A DNA stretch of 12,777 nucleotides from Solobacterium sp. (GTDB lineage Bacteria; Bacillota_I; Bacilli_A; Erysipelotrichales; Erysipelotrichaceae), in contig JAFYGX010000055.1 in assembly GCA_017543025.1 (NCBI GenBank), forward strand, positions 1 through 12,777, read 5' to 3'. Position 1 is the stretch's first letter. Each line of letters opens with the position of its first letter. Positions 1-7,777 of the stretch are shown in pieces. A model generated the notes under the pieces. The model saw only the letters and a list, made by a program, of their open reading frames with translations. It was not told the origin of the DNA and searched no databases. The position numbers and the translations under genes were made by a program.

Positions 1-26
1 AAAAAACTGCACGGATTACCGTGCAG
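1..26 (-). terminator. Intrinsic terminator of asnA
   Basis: Read on the minus strand, a perfect 8-bp stem (CTGCACGG / CCGTGCAG) with a 4-base loop is followed directly by six Ts at the window edge. It begins 10 bases after the asnA stop codon, so it ends the asnA transcript. Confidence 0.93.
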
Positions 27-36
27 CCTGTTCAGA

Positions 37-1047
37 TCACAGCAGCGGGATATTGTGCTTCTCACAGATCTTCAGCATTTCATCCGGCCAGATGCTTGCC
101 TGTACTTCACCGACATGAGCCTTATTCAGCAGCAGCATGCACAGCCTTGACTGTCCGATTCCGCCGCCGATCGTATAGGGCAGTTTCTTCTCCAGAATCA
201 TCTGGTGGTAAGGGAGAGACAGCCGTCCTTCACAATGACTTGCTCTGCATTGTGCACGGATGGAATCCTCATCCACGCGGATTCCCATGGAGGAGATTTC
301 CAGCGCTGTGGAAAGGCTCGGCAGCCAGAACAGCAGATCGCCGTTTAGGTTCCAGTCGTCATAGTCCGGTGCCCGGCCGTCGTGCGGGCGTCCGCTCCGC
401 TTCAGCGGCCAGCCGATCTGTTTGATGAAGACACAGCCTTTTTCTCTTGTAATGGCGGTTTCACGGTCTTTGACCGAAAGGTCCGGATAGCGGTCTTCCA
501 GTTCCTGGCTGGTGACGAAGGTGATATCATCTGCCAGATGGCAGACCGCCTGCGGGTATTTGTACCAGACCTCATGTTCCATATGCTTGATGATCTTGAA
601 AATTTCCCGTACGGTCGCTTCCAGTGTTTCTTCCGTACGTTCTTTTTTTGTGATGACTTTCTCCCAGTCCCACTGATCCACATAAGCGCTGTGCAGGTTG
701 TCCAGCAGTTCATCGCGGCGGATCGCATTCATGTTGGTATAAAGTCCTTCATGAACATCGAACCCGTATTTCTTCAGGGCGTAGCGCTTCCATTTCGCCA
801 GTGACTGAACGACTTCCATCTTTTCTCCGTCCATCTCCTGCATCTCGAACGAGACCGGACGTTCAATTCCGTTCAGATTGTCATTGAGACCGCTTTTACG
901 TGTGACAAATAACGGTGCACTGATACGGGAAAGATTCATTTCACGGCCGAATTCTTTCTGAAACGTATCGCGGATGTATTTGATTGCTTCCTGTGTTTCT
1001 CTTATGGACAATACCGGATCGTATCCTTTTGGTGTTATGACATTCAT
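37..1047 (-). CDS. asnA: Aspartate--ammonia ligase (asparagine synthetase A)
   Basis: A protein of 336 residues that makes asparagine from aspartate, ammonia and ATP in the cytoplasm (AMP-forming, class II tRNA-synthetase-like fold). The length fits the family (about 330). Recognisable family segments are the SISAPLF-like stretch near residues 40-47 (here SRISAPLFV), [20 protein letters not shown] around 67-86, the [20 protein letters not shown] region at 94-113, and the C-terminal glycine-rich GGGIGQSR at 294-301, which corresponds to the nucleotide-binding end of the synthetase fold. The start is supported by AAGGGGG eight bases upstream. It is monocistronic: an exporter operon terminator lies upstream and its own terminator downstream. 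No truncation or missing motif is visible. The ammonia-dependent enzyme is expected where ammonia is plentiful. Confidence 0.96.
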   Translation of the reverse strand: MNVITPKGYDPVLSIRETQEAIKYIRDTFQKEFGREMNLSRISAPLFVTRKSGLNDNLNGIERPVSFEMQEMDGEKMEVVQSLAKWKRYALKKYGFDVHEGLYTNMNAIRRDELLDNLHSAYVDQWDWEKVITKKERTEETLEATVREIFKIIKHMEHEVWYKYPQAVCHLADDITFVTSQELEDRYPDLSVKDRETAITREKGCVFIKQIGWPLKRSGRPHDGRAPDYDDWNLNGDLLFWLPSLSTALEISSMGIRVDEDSIRAQCRASHCEGRLSLPYHQMILEKKLPYTIGGGIGQSRLCMLLLNKAHVGEVQASIWPDEMLKICEKHNIPLL

Positions 1048-1139
1048 ATTCCGGTCCCCCTTATGATGAGTAGTCTACCACGAATTGAGAAACTGGTTTC
1101 AGATAAAAACTGAAAGAAGTTTCAGAAACGGGTGCGGCG
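1048..1139 (-). promoter_or_regulatory. asnA upstream region with probable promoter and GTTTCAG repeats
   Basis: On the minus strand an extended -10-like TGGTAGACT (about 1079-1071) lies shortly before the AAGGGGG ribosome binding site of asnA; no convincing -35 box is present, so the promoter call is weak. Just upstream are TTTCAG at 1097-1102 and 1120-1125 and its complement CTGAAA at 1110-1115, plus the inverted repeat GAAAC-TG-GTTTC at 1089-1100. Because the neighbouring operon terminates at 1140-1173, asnA needs its own promoter here. Confidence 0.4.
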
Positions 1140-1173
1140 AAACAGAAAACACAGCCGCTTCGAACGGCTGTGT
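1140..1173 (-). terminator. Intrinsic terminator of the ABC exporter operon
   Basis: The 9-bp perfect stem ACACAGCCG (1149-1157) / CGGCTGTGT (1165-1173) has a 7-base loop and, on the minus strand, is followed by TTTTCTGTTT. It lies 26 bases after the stop of the second exporter gene. Confidence 0.88.
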
Positions 1174-1199
1174 ACGGGCAAATCAATTCACACGGAACG

Positions 1200-3053
1200 T
1201 CAGGATTCCGCAAACTGCGCATTGTACAGCGAGGCGTAGAATCCGTTTTTCGCAAGCAGTTCTTCATGTGTGCCGACTTCGACAATATCGCCGTGATCCA
1301 TGCAGAGGATCATATCGGCATTGCGGATTGTGGAAAGCCGGTGTGCGATGACAAAGCTTGTGCGTCCTTTCATCAGATTTTCCATTCCTTTCTGAATCAG
1401 GATCTCCGTCCGGGTGTCAACAGAAGAAGTCGCTTCATCCAGAATCAGAATACGCGGATCACTGAGAAACGCCCGGGCAATTGTGAGGAGCTGTTTCTGC
1501 CCCTGGGAAATGTTGGAAGACTCTTCGTTGATAACAGTCTGATAACCGTTTTCCAGCGTCCGGATGAAATGGTCTGCGTACGCCGCATCTGCCGCCTGTA
1601 TCACTTCTTCATCCGTGGCGTCCGGTTTTCCGTAGCGGATGTTTTCCATGACTGTGCCGGAGGACAGCCAGGCGTCCTGCAGTACCATGCCGAACGCATC
1701 GCGCAGATCCATCCTTGTCATATCACGGATATCAATTCCGTCTACGCAGATCATTCCGCTGTTCACATCATAGAATCGCATCAGAAGTTTGACGATGGTC
1801 GTCTTGCCGGCGCCGGTCGGTCCGACAATCGCAACCTGTTTTCCCTCTGCGACATACGCGCTGAAGCTGTGAATGACGATCTTATCCGGCTGATATCCGA
1901 ACCGGATATTTTCAAATGAGACATTTCCCCGGATCATCAGATTGCCATGTTCATCCCGTACGGAAACCGGATGAGGCGAATCGGGTGTATCCTCTTCAGA
2001 TTCAAGAAATTCAAATACCCGTTCTGCTGCAGCAGCCGTGCTCTGCAGGATATTCATCATCTGTGCGGTCTGCGTGATCGGCTGGTTGAAGGAACGGACG
2101 TACTGGATAAATGCCTGGATATCACCGATCGCAAGACCGTTATGAATGGACAGCCAGCCGCCGAGCACACAGCAGGCAACATAACCGATATTGCCGATCA
2201 GAGACGTAATCGGCATCATCAGTCCGCTCATGAACTGTGCTTTCCAGCCTGCCGTGTACAGCGCATCGTTCAGTCTTCCGAACTCTCTTACTGAACGTTC
2301 TTCCCCGTTGAACGCCTTCATGACGATATGTCCGCCGTACATCTCTTCGATATGACCGTTCACATTGCCGAGTGTTTTCTGCTGGGCTTTGAAATACGGC
2401 TGGGAGTGTTTTACAACAACAGCGGCCGCAATGCCCGAAAGCGGAACGACAATGAGTGCCATCAATGTCAGCTGCCACGAGATGCGGATCATCATATACA
2501 GCACGCCGATGACGGTAATCAGCGAAGTGAAGATCTGCTGAACCGTCTGGTTCAGTGACTGCGAGACTGTGTCGACATCATTGGTGACCCTTGAGAGAAC
2601 CTCTCCGTGCGTCTGCCGGTCGAAATACGAGAGGGGGAGACGGTTGAGTTTTTCGCTGATCTCTCTGCGGAGCGTATAGGTAACGCTCTGCGTAACGCCG
2701 GCCATCAGCCATCCCTGAATATAGGAGAAAACCATGGAGAGCACATAGATGGCAGTCAGTTTTGAAAGAATGGAGAAGATCCGGCTGAAGTCAATCGAAC
2801 CGGTGCCGGTATATTTTGCGGCAAGTCCCTGCGCCAGCGTTGTTGTTGCAGTTCCGAGTACCTTCGGCCCGATGATGGTAAAGACCGTGGAGAGCGAAGC
2901 GCACAGCAGAATGATCGCAAGGCGCGGAGCATAGGGGCGAAGATAACGCAGCAGCTTGCGGATGGTACCGGAGAAATCACGGGCTTTGTCGCCCGCCATC
3001 ATCCCGCGGCCTCTGCCTCCCTGCATGCCTCTGCGGCTGTTTGATGTGCTCAT
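1200..3053 (-). CDS. ABC exporter subunit B (consensus ATPase half of a heterodimer)
   Basis: A 617-residue half-transporter: an Arg/Gly/Met-rich cytosolic tail (1-27), a six-helix exporter membrane domain (about 40-330) and a nucleotide-binding domain (about 375-610). Walker A is GPTGAGKTT (411-419), Q-loop Gln459, Walker B ILILDE with catalytic Glu540, and switch His571 in the IAHRLST motif. The signature reads ISQGQ (515-519) instead of SGGQ. The partner gene lies immediately upstream and the genes overlap by ATGA; AGGAGG sits seven bases before the start. By analogy with TM287/TM288-type exporters, this subunit supplies the working Walker A/B/His half of the active site, while its altered signature faces the partner's degenerate half. 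It would sit in the cytoplasmic membrane and export lipids, drugs or peptides; the substrate cannot be read from the sequence. Confidence 0.93.
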   Translation of the reverse strand: MSTSNSRRGMQGGRGRGMMAGDKARDFSGTIRKLLRYLRPYAPRLAIILLCASLSTVFTIIGPKVLGTATTTLAQGLAAKYTGTGSIDFSRIFSILSKLTAIYVLSMVFSYIQGWLMAGVTQSVTYTLRREISEKLNRLPLSYFDRQTHGEVLSRVTNDVDTVSQSLNQTVQQIFTSLITVIGVLYMMIRISWQLTLMALIVVPLSGIAAAVVVKHSQPYFKAQQKTLGNVNGHIEEMYGGHIVMKAFNGEERSVREFGRLNDALYTAGWKAQFMSGLMMPITSLIGNIGYVACCVLGGWLSIHNGLAIGDIQAFIQYVRSFNQPITQTAQMMNILQSTAAAAERVFEFLESEEDTPDSPHPVSVRDEHGNLMIRGNVSFENIRFGYQPDKIVIHSFSAYVAEGKQVAIVGPTGAGKTTIVKLLMRFYDVNSGMICVDGIDIRDMTRMDLRDAFGMVLQDAWLSSGTVMENIRYGKPDATDEEVIQAADAAYADHFIRTLENGYQTVINEESSNISQGQKQLLTIARAFLSDPRILILDEATSSVDTRTEILIQKGMENLMKGRTSFVIAHRLSTIRNADMILCMDHGDIVEVGTHEELLAKNGFYASLYNAQFAES

Positions 3054-5218
3054 GCGAGTTCCTCCTGGCTTAACTGGGAGTAAGCGATTTCCTGGTAGAC
3101 GGTGCAGTTCTTCATCAGCTCCTCATGGGTTCCGATTCCGGTAATGGTTCCTTTGTCCAGAACGATGATTCTGTCCGCATGGCGGATTGTACTGATTCGC
3201 TGGGCAACAATCAGCACCGTGGATTCAGTCTTTCTGCACAGTTTTCCGAGCGCGTCTCTCAGTTTTGCGTCCGTTGCGTAGTCGAGCGCAGAGAAGGAAT
3301 CGTCAAAGATCAGGACAGGTGCCTGTTTCACTAAAGCCCGCGCAATGGAAAGCCGCTGCTTCTGACCGCCGGAGACATTGGTTCCGCCCTGGGAGATCGG
3401 CTCATCCAGACGATTGGGAAGCTGGTCGACAAACTCTTTGGCCTGAGAAACTTCCAGCGCGGTTTCGATGGCCTCCTCGGAGGCGTTTTCATTCGCATAC
3501 AGCAGATTGGAGCGCACGGTGCCGGAGAACAGGATGCCTTTCTGGGGAACATAGGCGATCCGGTCACGCAGATCTTTCTGGGTGACATTTCGGATGTCGG
3601 TTCCGCCATACAGGATTTCGCCTTCCGTGACGTCAAAGAACCGCGGAATCAGATTGATCAGTGTGCTCTTTCCCGAACCCGTAGAGCCGATAAAGGCAAC
3701 GGTTTCTCCTGGTTCTGCCCGGAAGCTGATGTCATGCAGAACGCTTTCTTCCGCACCGGGGTAGCGGAAGGAGACGCCGCGGAATTCCACGGTTCTGTTT
3801 CCTTCCGGCAGGGTCTGCGGATTTTCCGGGTCTCGGATCGCGGGAGATGTTTCCAGTACTTCAAAGATACGCTTTGCGCTGACGGAAGACCGCGGAATCA
3901 TGATGAAGATCACCGCAACGATCATAAAGGACATCAGTACGTGCATCGCATACTGCAGGAAGGCCATCATATCCCCGATCTGCATGGTGCCAAGATCAAT
4001 CTGCCGGCTGCCGATCCAGATGATGAGCACGGAGATGAAGCTCATCAGGAATGTCATGGCAGGCATGATGACGGCGATTGCCCGGTTCACGAAGATATTC
4101 ACCCGGGTAATGTCGCTGTTGACCTCATCAAAGCGTTTTTCTTCATAACGCTGGTTGTTGAAGGCACGGATTACCAGCATGCCGGAGAGCTGTTCTCTTG
4201 TGACGAGATTCAGCCGGTCGACCAGCTTCTGAATGAGTCTGAATTTCGGCATTGTCACGATGAATGTGACGGACATGAGCACAACGATGACGAGCAGCAC
4301 CCAGCCGAGAATTCCGGCCATGCCGGAGTAGCGCATGACCTTGAACAGGGAAGTCAGTCCCATGAACGGTGCGAACAGCACAATTCTCAGCATCATATTG
4401 ATGACCATCTGAATCTGCTGAACGTCATTGGTTGTCCGGGTAATCAGGGAAGCGGTAGAGAACCGGCTGAACTCTTCGCTGGAGAAGGATTCCACCCGGT
4501 TGAAGATATCGCTGCGCATGTTGCGGCAGGCGCCGGCGGCTGTCCGGGAAGAGAGATAGGAAGAACCGATGGAACAGATGCTTCCCAGCAGCGTAATCAC
4601 CAGCATGATCAGCCCTTCGTGCAGAATGTAGCTGTTCTGACGGGCTGAAACATCGATTCCGAGCATTGCATACTCCCGTTTCAGCGCAATCAGCGAAGCG
4701 CCTTCGAGATTTTCTTCCGTATAGGATGACAGCTGATTCTGAAACTGTTCCCGGATCGACGCAGCAACAGACGGATCTGCTTCTGCGGCCGCATAAACCG
4801 CAGCCGGATCCGGAGCGTTTTCACCGGCCATCCCGCTGTCGAGCATGGAAACGATCAGAAATTCTTCGGCGGGAAATGAGCCGGCAGCTGCAGTTTCATT
4901 GCGCACATAGACCGGCTCGTCTGCGAGCGCAGGATACGTTCCTGACAGTTCCGTATCCCCGGCTTCGATCCGGGTATAGGACTGCAGAAAGCGCTCCCTG
5001 TCGTCTTCCGCTGTAAACCAGGACATGTGTTCCCAGGTGGAAGCGCGGATCGCTTCCGGTTCGGGATCGGTAATCCCGCTGTACTGGATTCCGTAGGTAA
5101 CAATGCCGGACATATAATCCGGTAACGCGAGTTCAAACTGCACCTGAGCAAACGTCAGAGCGATGACCGCAATTACGGAGAGCCAGAAGGGTTTCAGATA
5201 ACGCAGTGCTTTTAACAT
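3050..5218 (-). CDS. ABC exporter subunit A (degenerate ATPase half, large extracellular insert)
   Basis: A 722-residue half-transporter, roughly 120-140 residues longer than the usual 580-600. The extra length is an acidic insert between TM1 (about 12-32) and TM2 (about 201-222), predicted outside the cell. The remaining membrane domain runs to about 440. The nucleotide-binding domain has Walker A GSTGSGKST (511-519), Q-loop Gln559, a canonical signature VSGGQ (615-619) and Walker B VLIFDD, where the usual catalytic Glu is Asp640; the switch His is Gln673 (VAQRIST). These two changes mark the degenerate site of heterodimeric exporters such as TM287. AGGAGG precedes the ATG. It is the first gene of the two-gene operon and overlaps the next by ATGA, as expected for subunits made in equal amounts. 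Substrate unknown. Confidence 0.93.
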   Translation of the reverse strand: MLKALRYLKPFWLSVIAVIALTFAQVQFELALPDYMSGIVTYGIQYSGITDPEPEAIRASTWEHMSWFTAEDDRERFLQSYTRIEAGDTELSGTYPALADEPVYVRNETAAAGSFPAEEFLIVSMLDSGMAGENAPDPAAVYAAAEADPSVAASIREQFQNQLSSYTEENLEGASLIALKREYAMLGIDVSARQNSYILHEGLIMLVITLLGSICSIGSSYLSSRTAAGACRNMRSDIFNRVESFSSEEFSRFSTASLITRTTNDVQQIQMVINMMLRIVLFAPFMGLTSLFKVMRYSGMAGILGWVLLVIVVLMSVTFIVTMPKFRLIQKLVDRLNLVTREQLSGMLVIRAFNNQRYEEKRFDEVNSDITRVNIFVNRAIAVIMPAMTFLMSFISVLIIWIGSRQIDLGTMQIGDMMAFLQYAMHVLMSFMIVAVIFIMIPRSSVSAKRIFEVLETSPAIRDPENPQTLPEGNRTVEFRGVSFRYPGAEESVLHDISFRAEPGETVAFIGSTGSGKSTLINLIPRFFDVTEGEILYGGTDIRNVTQKDLRDRIAYVPQKGILFSGTVRSNLLYANENASEEAIETALEVSQAKEFVDQLPNRLDEPISQGGTNVSGGQKQRLSIARALVKQAPVLIFDDSFSALDYATDAKLRDALGKLCRKTESTVLIVAQRISTIRHADRIIVLDKGTITGIGTHEELMKNCTVYQEIAYSQLSQEELA

Positions 5219-5341
5219 GCATGACCTCCTGTGAGTTGCGATTCATTATAGCGTAAGAACAGGAAGGGACGCGATATAATTGCTTCGGGCTGAGGACAGG
5301 AAACGTCCTTTGAACACCGGAGGAGCCACAGAACGAAACAT
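5219..5341. promoter_or_regulatory. Divergent promoter region, exporter operon / threonine aldolase
   Basis: Two perfect TATAAT boxes point away from each other: on the minus strand at 5250-5245 for the exporter operon, and on the plus strand at 5275-5280 for the aldolase gene. Both lack a recognisable -35 box at 17 bases. The boxes sit in an imperfect inverted repeat, ATTATAGCGT (5245-5254) and ACGCGATATAAT (5269-5280). A weak hairpin AGGAC/GTCCT (5293-5309) follows in the aldolase leader. The AGGAG at 5321-5325 is 16 bases from the aldolase ATG, longer than normal. Confidence 0.5.
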
Positions 5342-6394
5342 ATGAGAAAACTGTATTTTGCTTCTGATTATCAGGAGGGCATGGCGCCGGAGATACTTGC
5401 GCGCCTGGAAGAGACCAACCGTATTCCGGTCAGCGGATACGGAACGGATGAATACTGCGCAGCCGCGATCGAAAAGATCCGGGCTGTCTGCGGGGCACCG
5501 CATGCCAGGGTGCATTTCCTCTGCGGCGGAACTCAGACCAACGCGGTTGTGATCAGTTCTCTGCTGAGGGAATACGAAGGTGTTGTCGCGGCGGATACCG
5601 GCCACATTGCCCTGCATGAAGCAGGAGCGATTGAATATACCGGCCACAAGGTGCTGACGGTACCGGGGGATTACGGCCTGCTGAAAGCAGATGCGCTTGC
5701 CGCGTCGCTCAGATCGTTTTACAGCGACGGCAACTATGAACATATGGTATTTCCCGGCATGGTTTATATTTCACAGCCCACGGAATACGGAACCTTATAT
5801 TCGCTGTCTGATCTTGCAGAGCTGCGGAAGGTGTGCGACAGTTATCATCTGCCGCTGTATCTTGACGGTGCCCGGCTCGGCACTGCGCTTGCCTGCAGGG
5901 AAAACGATGTTTCACTGAGAGATCTTGCCCGGTTGTGCGATGTGTTCTATATCGGCGGCACCAAGTGCGGTGCGATCATCGGCGAAGCGGTTGTCATCCG
6001 GGATCCGCTGAAGCTTCCGCATTTTTTCACTTCCATCAAACAGCATGGCGCTCTGCTGGCCAAGGGAAGACTGGCGGGTATTTCGTTTGATACCCTGTTT
6101 ACGGATCATCTGTATACCAGACTCGGAGCGCATGCGATGGAACAGGCGGACCAGATCAGATCGGCACTGAAGAAAAACGGCTGGCGGTTCTATTTTGAAA
6201 CGCCGACGAATCAGATTTTTGTAATCATTGCGAATGAAACGCTGAAGGAACTGGAAAAAGAGTGCGTGGTGAGTTTCTGGGAATCGTATGATGAGTCGCA
6301 TACCGTGATCCGCTTCTGCACCAGCTGGGCAACCAGGCAGGAAGACACGGATGCACTGATCAGGCTGATCGAACGATTTGCCCCGGAACTGTAA
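5342..6394 (+). CDS. Threonine aldolase family PLP enzyme (beta-eliminating lyase fold)
   Basis: A 350-residue fold-type I PLP enzyme, most like low-specificity L-threonine aldolases, which split threonine (or allo-threonine) to glycine and acetaldehyde. Seen directly: the N-terminal FASDYQEGMAPEIL typical of the family, GGTQTN at 62-67 (phosphate-binding loop), DTGHIALHEAGA with His88 that would stack on PLP, LDGARLGTAL with Asp175 (pyridine nitrogen contact) and Arg178, and the Schiff-base Lys208 in YIGGTKCGA. Length matches the family. The start is chosen by family alignment since the ribosome binding site AGGAG is unusually far away (16 bases). The gene lies alone before hxlAB, separated by 49 bases with a possible promoter. 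Glycine made here could feed PurD downstream. Related aldolases for phenylserine or other beta-hydroxy amino acids cannot be excluded. Confidence 0.85.
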   Translation: MRKLYFASDYQEGMAPEILARLEETNRIPVSGYGTDEYCAAAIEKIRAVCGAPHARVHFLCGGTQTNAVVISSLLREYEGVVAADTGHIALHEAGAIEYTGHKVLTVPGDYGLLKADALAASLRSFYSDGNYEHMVFPGMVYISQPTEYGTLYSLSDLAELRKVCDSYHLPLYLDGARLGTALACRENDVSLRDLARLCDVFYIGGTKCGAIIGEAVVIRDPLKLPHFFTSIKQHGALLAKGRLAGISFDTLFTDHLYTRLGAHAMEQADQIRSALKKNGWRFYFETPTNQIFVIIANETLKELEKECVVSFWESYDESHTVIRFCTSWATRQEDTDALIRLIERFAPEL

Positions 6395-6408
6395 ACTGTT
6401 CTTATAAT
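6379..6408 (+). promoter_or_regulatory. Possible promoter for hxlAB
   Basis: A perfect TATAAT at 6403-6408 is preceded at 18 bases by TTGCCC (6379-6384, four of six matches to TTGACA). It overlaps the end of the aldolase gene and would start a transcript about 30 bases before the hxlA start, leaving room for the AGGAGG at 6430-6435. Read-through from the aldolase gene is also possible. Confidence 0.45.
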
Positions 6409-6443
6409 TAAGTGATGACCTGGGTCAGAAGGAGGATGTCTAG

Positions 6444-7088
6444 ATGAAACTGCAGGCAGCGCTGGATACGCTGACGGTTGAGGAATGCGTGAAACTTCTG
6501 AAGGAATGCGGAAACAGTATTGATATTGCCGAAATCGGAACACCGTTTGTAATTGAAGAGGGAATGCGGCCGGTAAGGCTGTTCAAAGAACAGTTTCCGG
6601 ACATTGAAGTGCTGGCGGATGTGAAGATCATGGATGCCGGGGAGTATGAAGCGGATAAATGCTTTGCGGCAGGTGCGGACATCTGCACCGTGCTCGGCGT
6701 GTCGAACAATGCGACGATTGAAGGCGTCGTGCGCAGTGCGAAGGCACATGGCAGGAAAGTGATGGTCGATATGATCGAGGTGAAGAACCTTGCCGAGCGG
6801 GCTGCAGAAATCGATCAGATGGGCGTGGATTATATCTGCGTTCATACAGCGTTTGATGTACAGGCAAGCGGAAAGGATCCGCTGAATGATCTGAAAACGA
6901 TAAACCGGGTTCTGAAACATGCGAGATCCGCGGTTGCCGGCGGCGTGAAGCTGGCCACCATCGATGCGATCGCAGGCGAAGGTGCGGCGATCATTGTGGT
7001 CGGCGGTGCGATATGCAATGCGCCGGATCGGGCAGCGGCAGCGCAGGAGCTGAAAGCGCATATCCGGGCGGCGGAGGCAGTGAAATGA
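6444..7088 (+). CDS. hxlA: 3-hexulose-6-phosphate synthase
   Basis: A 214-residue (beta/alpha)8 enzyme of the OMP decarboxylase superfamily. It joins formaldehyde to D-ribulose 5-phosphate to give 3-hexulose 6-phosphate, reversibly. Seen directly: the superfamily signature DVKIMD (Asp59, Lys61, Asp64), VHTAFDVQASGKDP with His134, which matches the synthase rather than the related 3-keto-gulonate-6-phosphate decarboxylases, the phosphate-binding AGGVK (165-169) and VVGGAI (185-190). AGGAGG lies eight bases before the ATG. The next gene, overlapping by ATGA, encodes the partner isomerase, which makes the assignment firm. In non-methylotrophs this pair either detoxifies formaldehyde or, run in reverse, makes ribulose 5-phosphate from fructose 6-phosphate; the position before a purine operon makes the second role attractive here, but that is inference. 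Confidence 0.92.
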   Translation: MKLQAALDTLTVEECVKLLKECGNSIDIAEIGTPFVIEEGMRPVRLFKEQFPDIEVLADVKIMDAGEYEADKCFAAGADICTVLGVSNNATIEGVVRSAKAHGRKVMVDMIEVKNLAERAAEIDQMGVDYICVHTAFDVQASGKDPLNDLKTINRVLKHARSAVAGGVKLATIDAIAGEGAAIIVVGGAICNAPDRAAAAQELKAHIRAAEAVK

Positions 7089-7645
7089 ACAACCGGGAAT
7101 ACAGTGAGATTGTCTGCAGTGAACTGCATACAGCGCTTGGCGCAATTGATGTCTCTGCGACGGACGCATTCGTGAAGCTGCTGCTCGAAGCGGATGAGAT
7201 CTTCTGTGCCGGAGCGGGCAGAAGCGGATTTCAGGTCCGCGGGTTTGCGATGCGGCTGATGCACATGGGGAGAAAGTCGTATGTGGTCGGCGAAACATGC
7301 ACGCCGAATATTACGGAAAACGGGCTGTTAGTGATCTGCAGCGGAAGCGGAACGACGAAGTCGCTGGTCTCTCACGCAAATAAGGCAAAGGAAACCGGCG
7401 CCAGGATCGCATTGATTACAATCAATCCGGATTCGGTGATTGCCCGGCTTGCGGATGCGGTGATTACGATTCCGGCAGTCAGTCCGAAAAGCGATGTACA
7501 GGGAGCGGTGAAGTCCGTTCAGCCGATGGGGTCGCTGTTCGAGCAGTGTGAAGGAATTTATCTCGATATCGTGATAATGATTCTGATGGAGCGGCTTGGC
7601 CTGGACAGTGACACGATGTTCGGCAGGCACGCTAATCTGGAGTGA
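7085..7645 (+). CDS. hxlB: 6-phospho-3-hexuloisomerase
   Basis: A 186-residue SIS-domain sugar phosphate isomerase that converts 3-hexulose 6-phosphate to fructose 6-phosphate, completing the ribulose monophosphate step started by HxlA. Seen directly: GAGRSGF (43-49) and CSGSGTT (85-91), the phosphosugar-binding SIS loops; the family stretch FAMRLMHMG followed by YVVGETCTP; SVQPMGSLFEQ (144-154) and the C-terminal MFGRHANLE, both hallmarks of this isomerase. The start at the ATGA overlap is favoured over upstream in-frame codons because GGAGG sits seven bases before it and the protein then aligns with family length. No terminator of convincing strength follows; the palindrome at 7683-7696 has only a short T run. 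Confidence 0.93.
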   Translation: MNNREYSEIVCSELHTALGAIDVSATDAFVKLLLEADEIFCAGAGRSGFQVRGFAMRLMHMGRKSYVVGETCTPNITENGLLVICSGSGTTKSLVSHANKAKETGARIALITINPDSVIARLADAVITIPAVSPKSDVQGAVKSVQPMGSLFEQCEGIYLDIVIMILMERLGLDSDTMFGRHANLE

Positions 7646-7663
7646 GAAACAGAACAACTCAGC

Positions 7664-7732
7664 GTTCGGCATGTGCGAAAAAGAACGAATTCGTTCCTTT
7701 ACAACGGGAATGAAATTCTGTAATATACGAAT
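7664..7732. promoter_or_regulatory. Cluster of CGAA motifs, possible PurR-type operator
   Basis: CGAA occurs five times in 67 bases: minus strand at 7665-7668 (within CCGAAC on that strand) and 7691-7694, plus strand at 7676-7679, 7686-7689 and 7728-7731. Chance would give about 0.5. Two of them form the perfect palindrome GAACGAATTCGTTC (7683-7696) abutting the -35 box, and the last overlaps the start-site side of the -10 box. Bacillota PurR binds paired PurBoxes with a CGAA core, from family knowledge; no purR gene is in the window. Confidence 0.4.
7698..7726 (+). promoter_or_regulatory. Probable sigma-A promoter of the purine operon
   Basis: TTTACA (7698-7703) and TAATAT (7721-7726) are separated by exactly 17 bases, giving an expected start near 7733. 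It is the only good promoter between hxlB and purE, so the purE messenger would carry a leader of about 195 bases. Confidence 0.65.
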
Positions 7733-7777
7733 ATCCTTTAAGAAGAACTGATGTCCTGTGAGGCAGAAAGGAAACGC

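Noticed and set aside
3734..4648. A 304-codon plus-strand frame inside the exporter subunit A gene
   Set aside because: His/Asp-rich translation typical of the shadow of a transmembrane gene; the minus-strand frame has all ABC motifs.
6408..7298. A 296-codon minus-strand open frame over hxlA and hxlB
   Set aside because: Low-complexity Arg/His/Cys-rich translation antisense to recognised genes, with no ribosome binding site or context.
7683..7700. Palindrome GAACGAATTCGTTC as the hxlAB terminator
   Set aside because: As RNA it gives only five pairs around AATT and a run of three Ts, and it abuts the purE -35 box; an operator is more likely.
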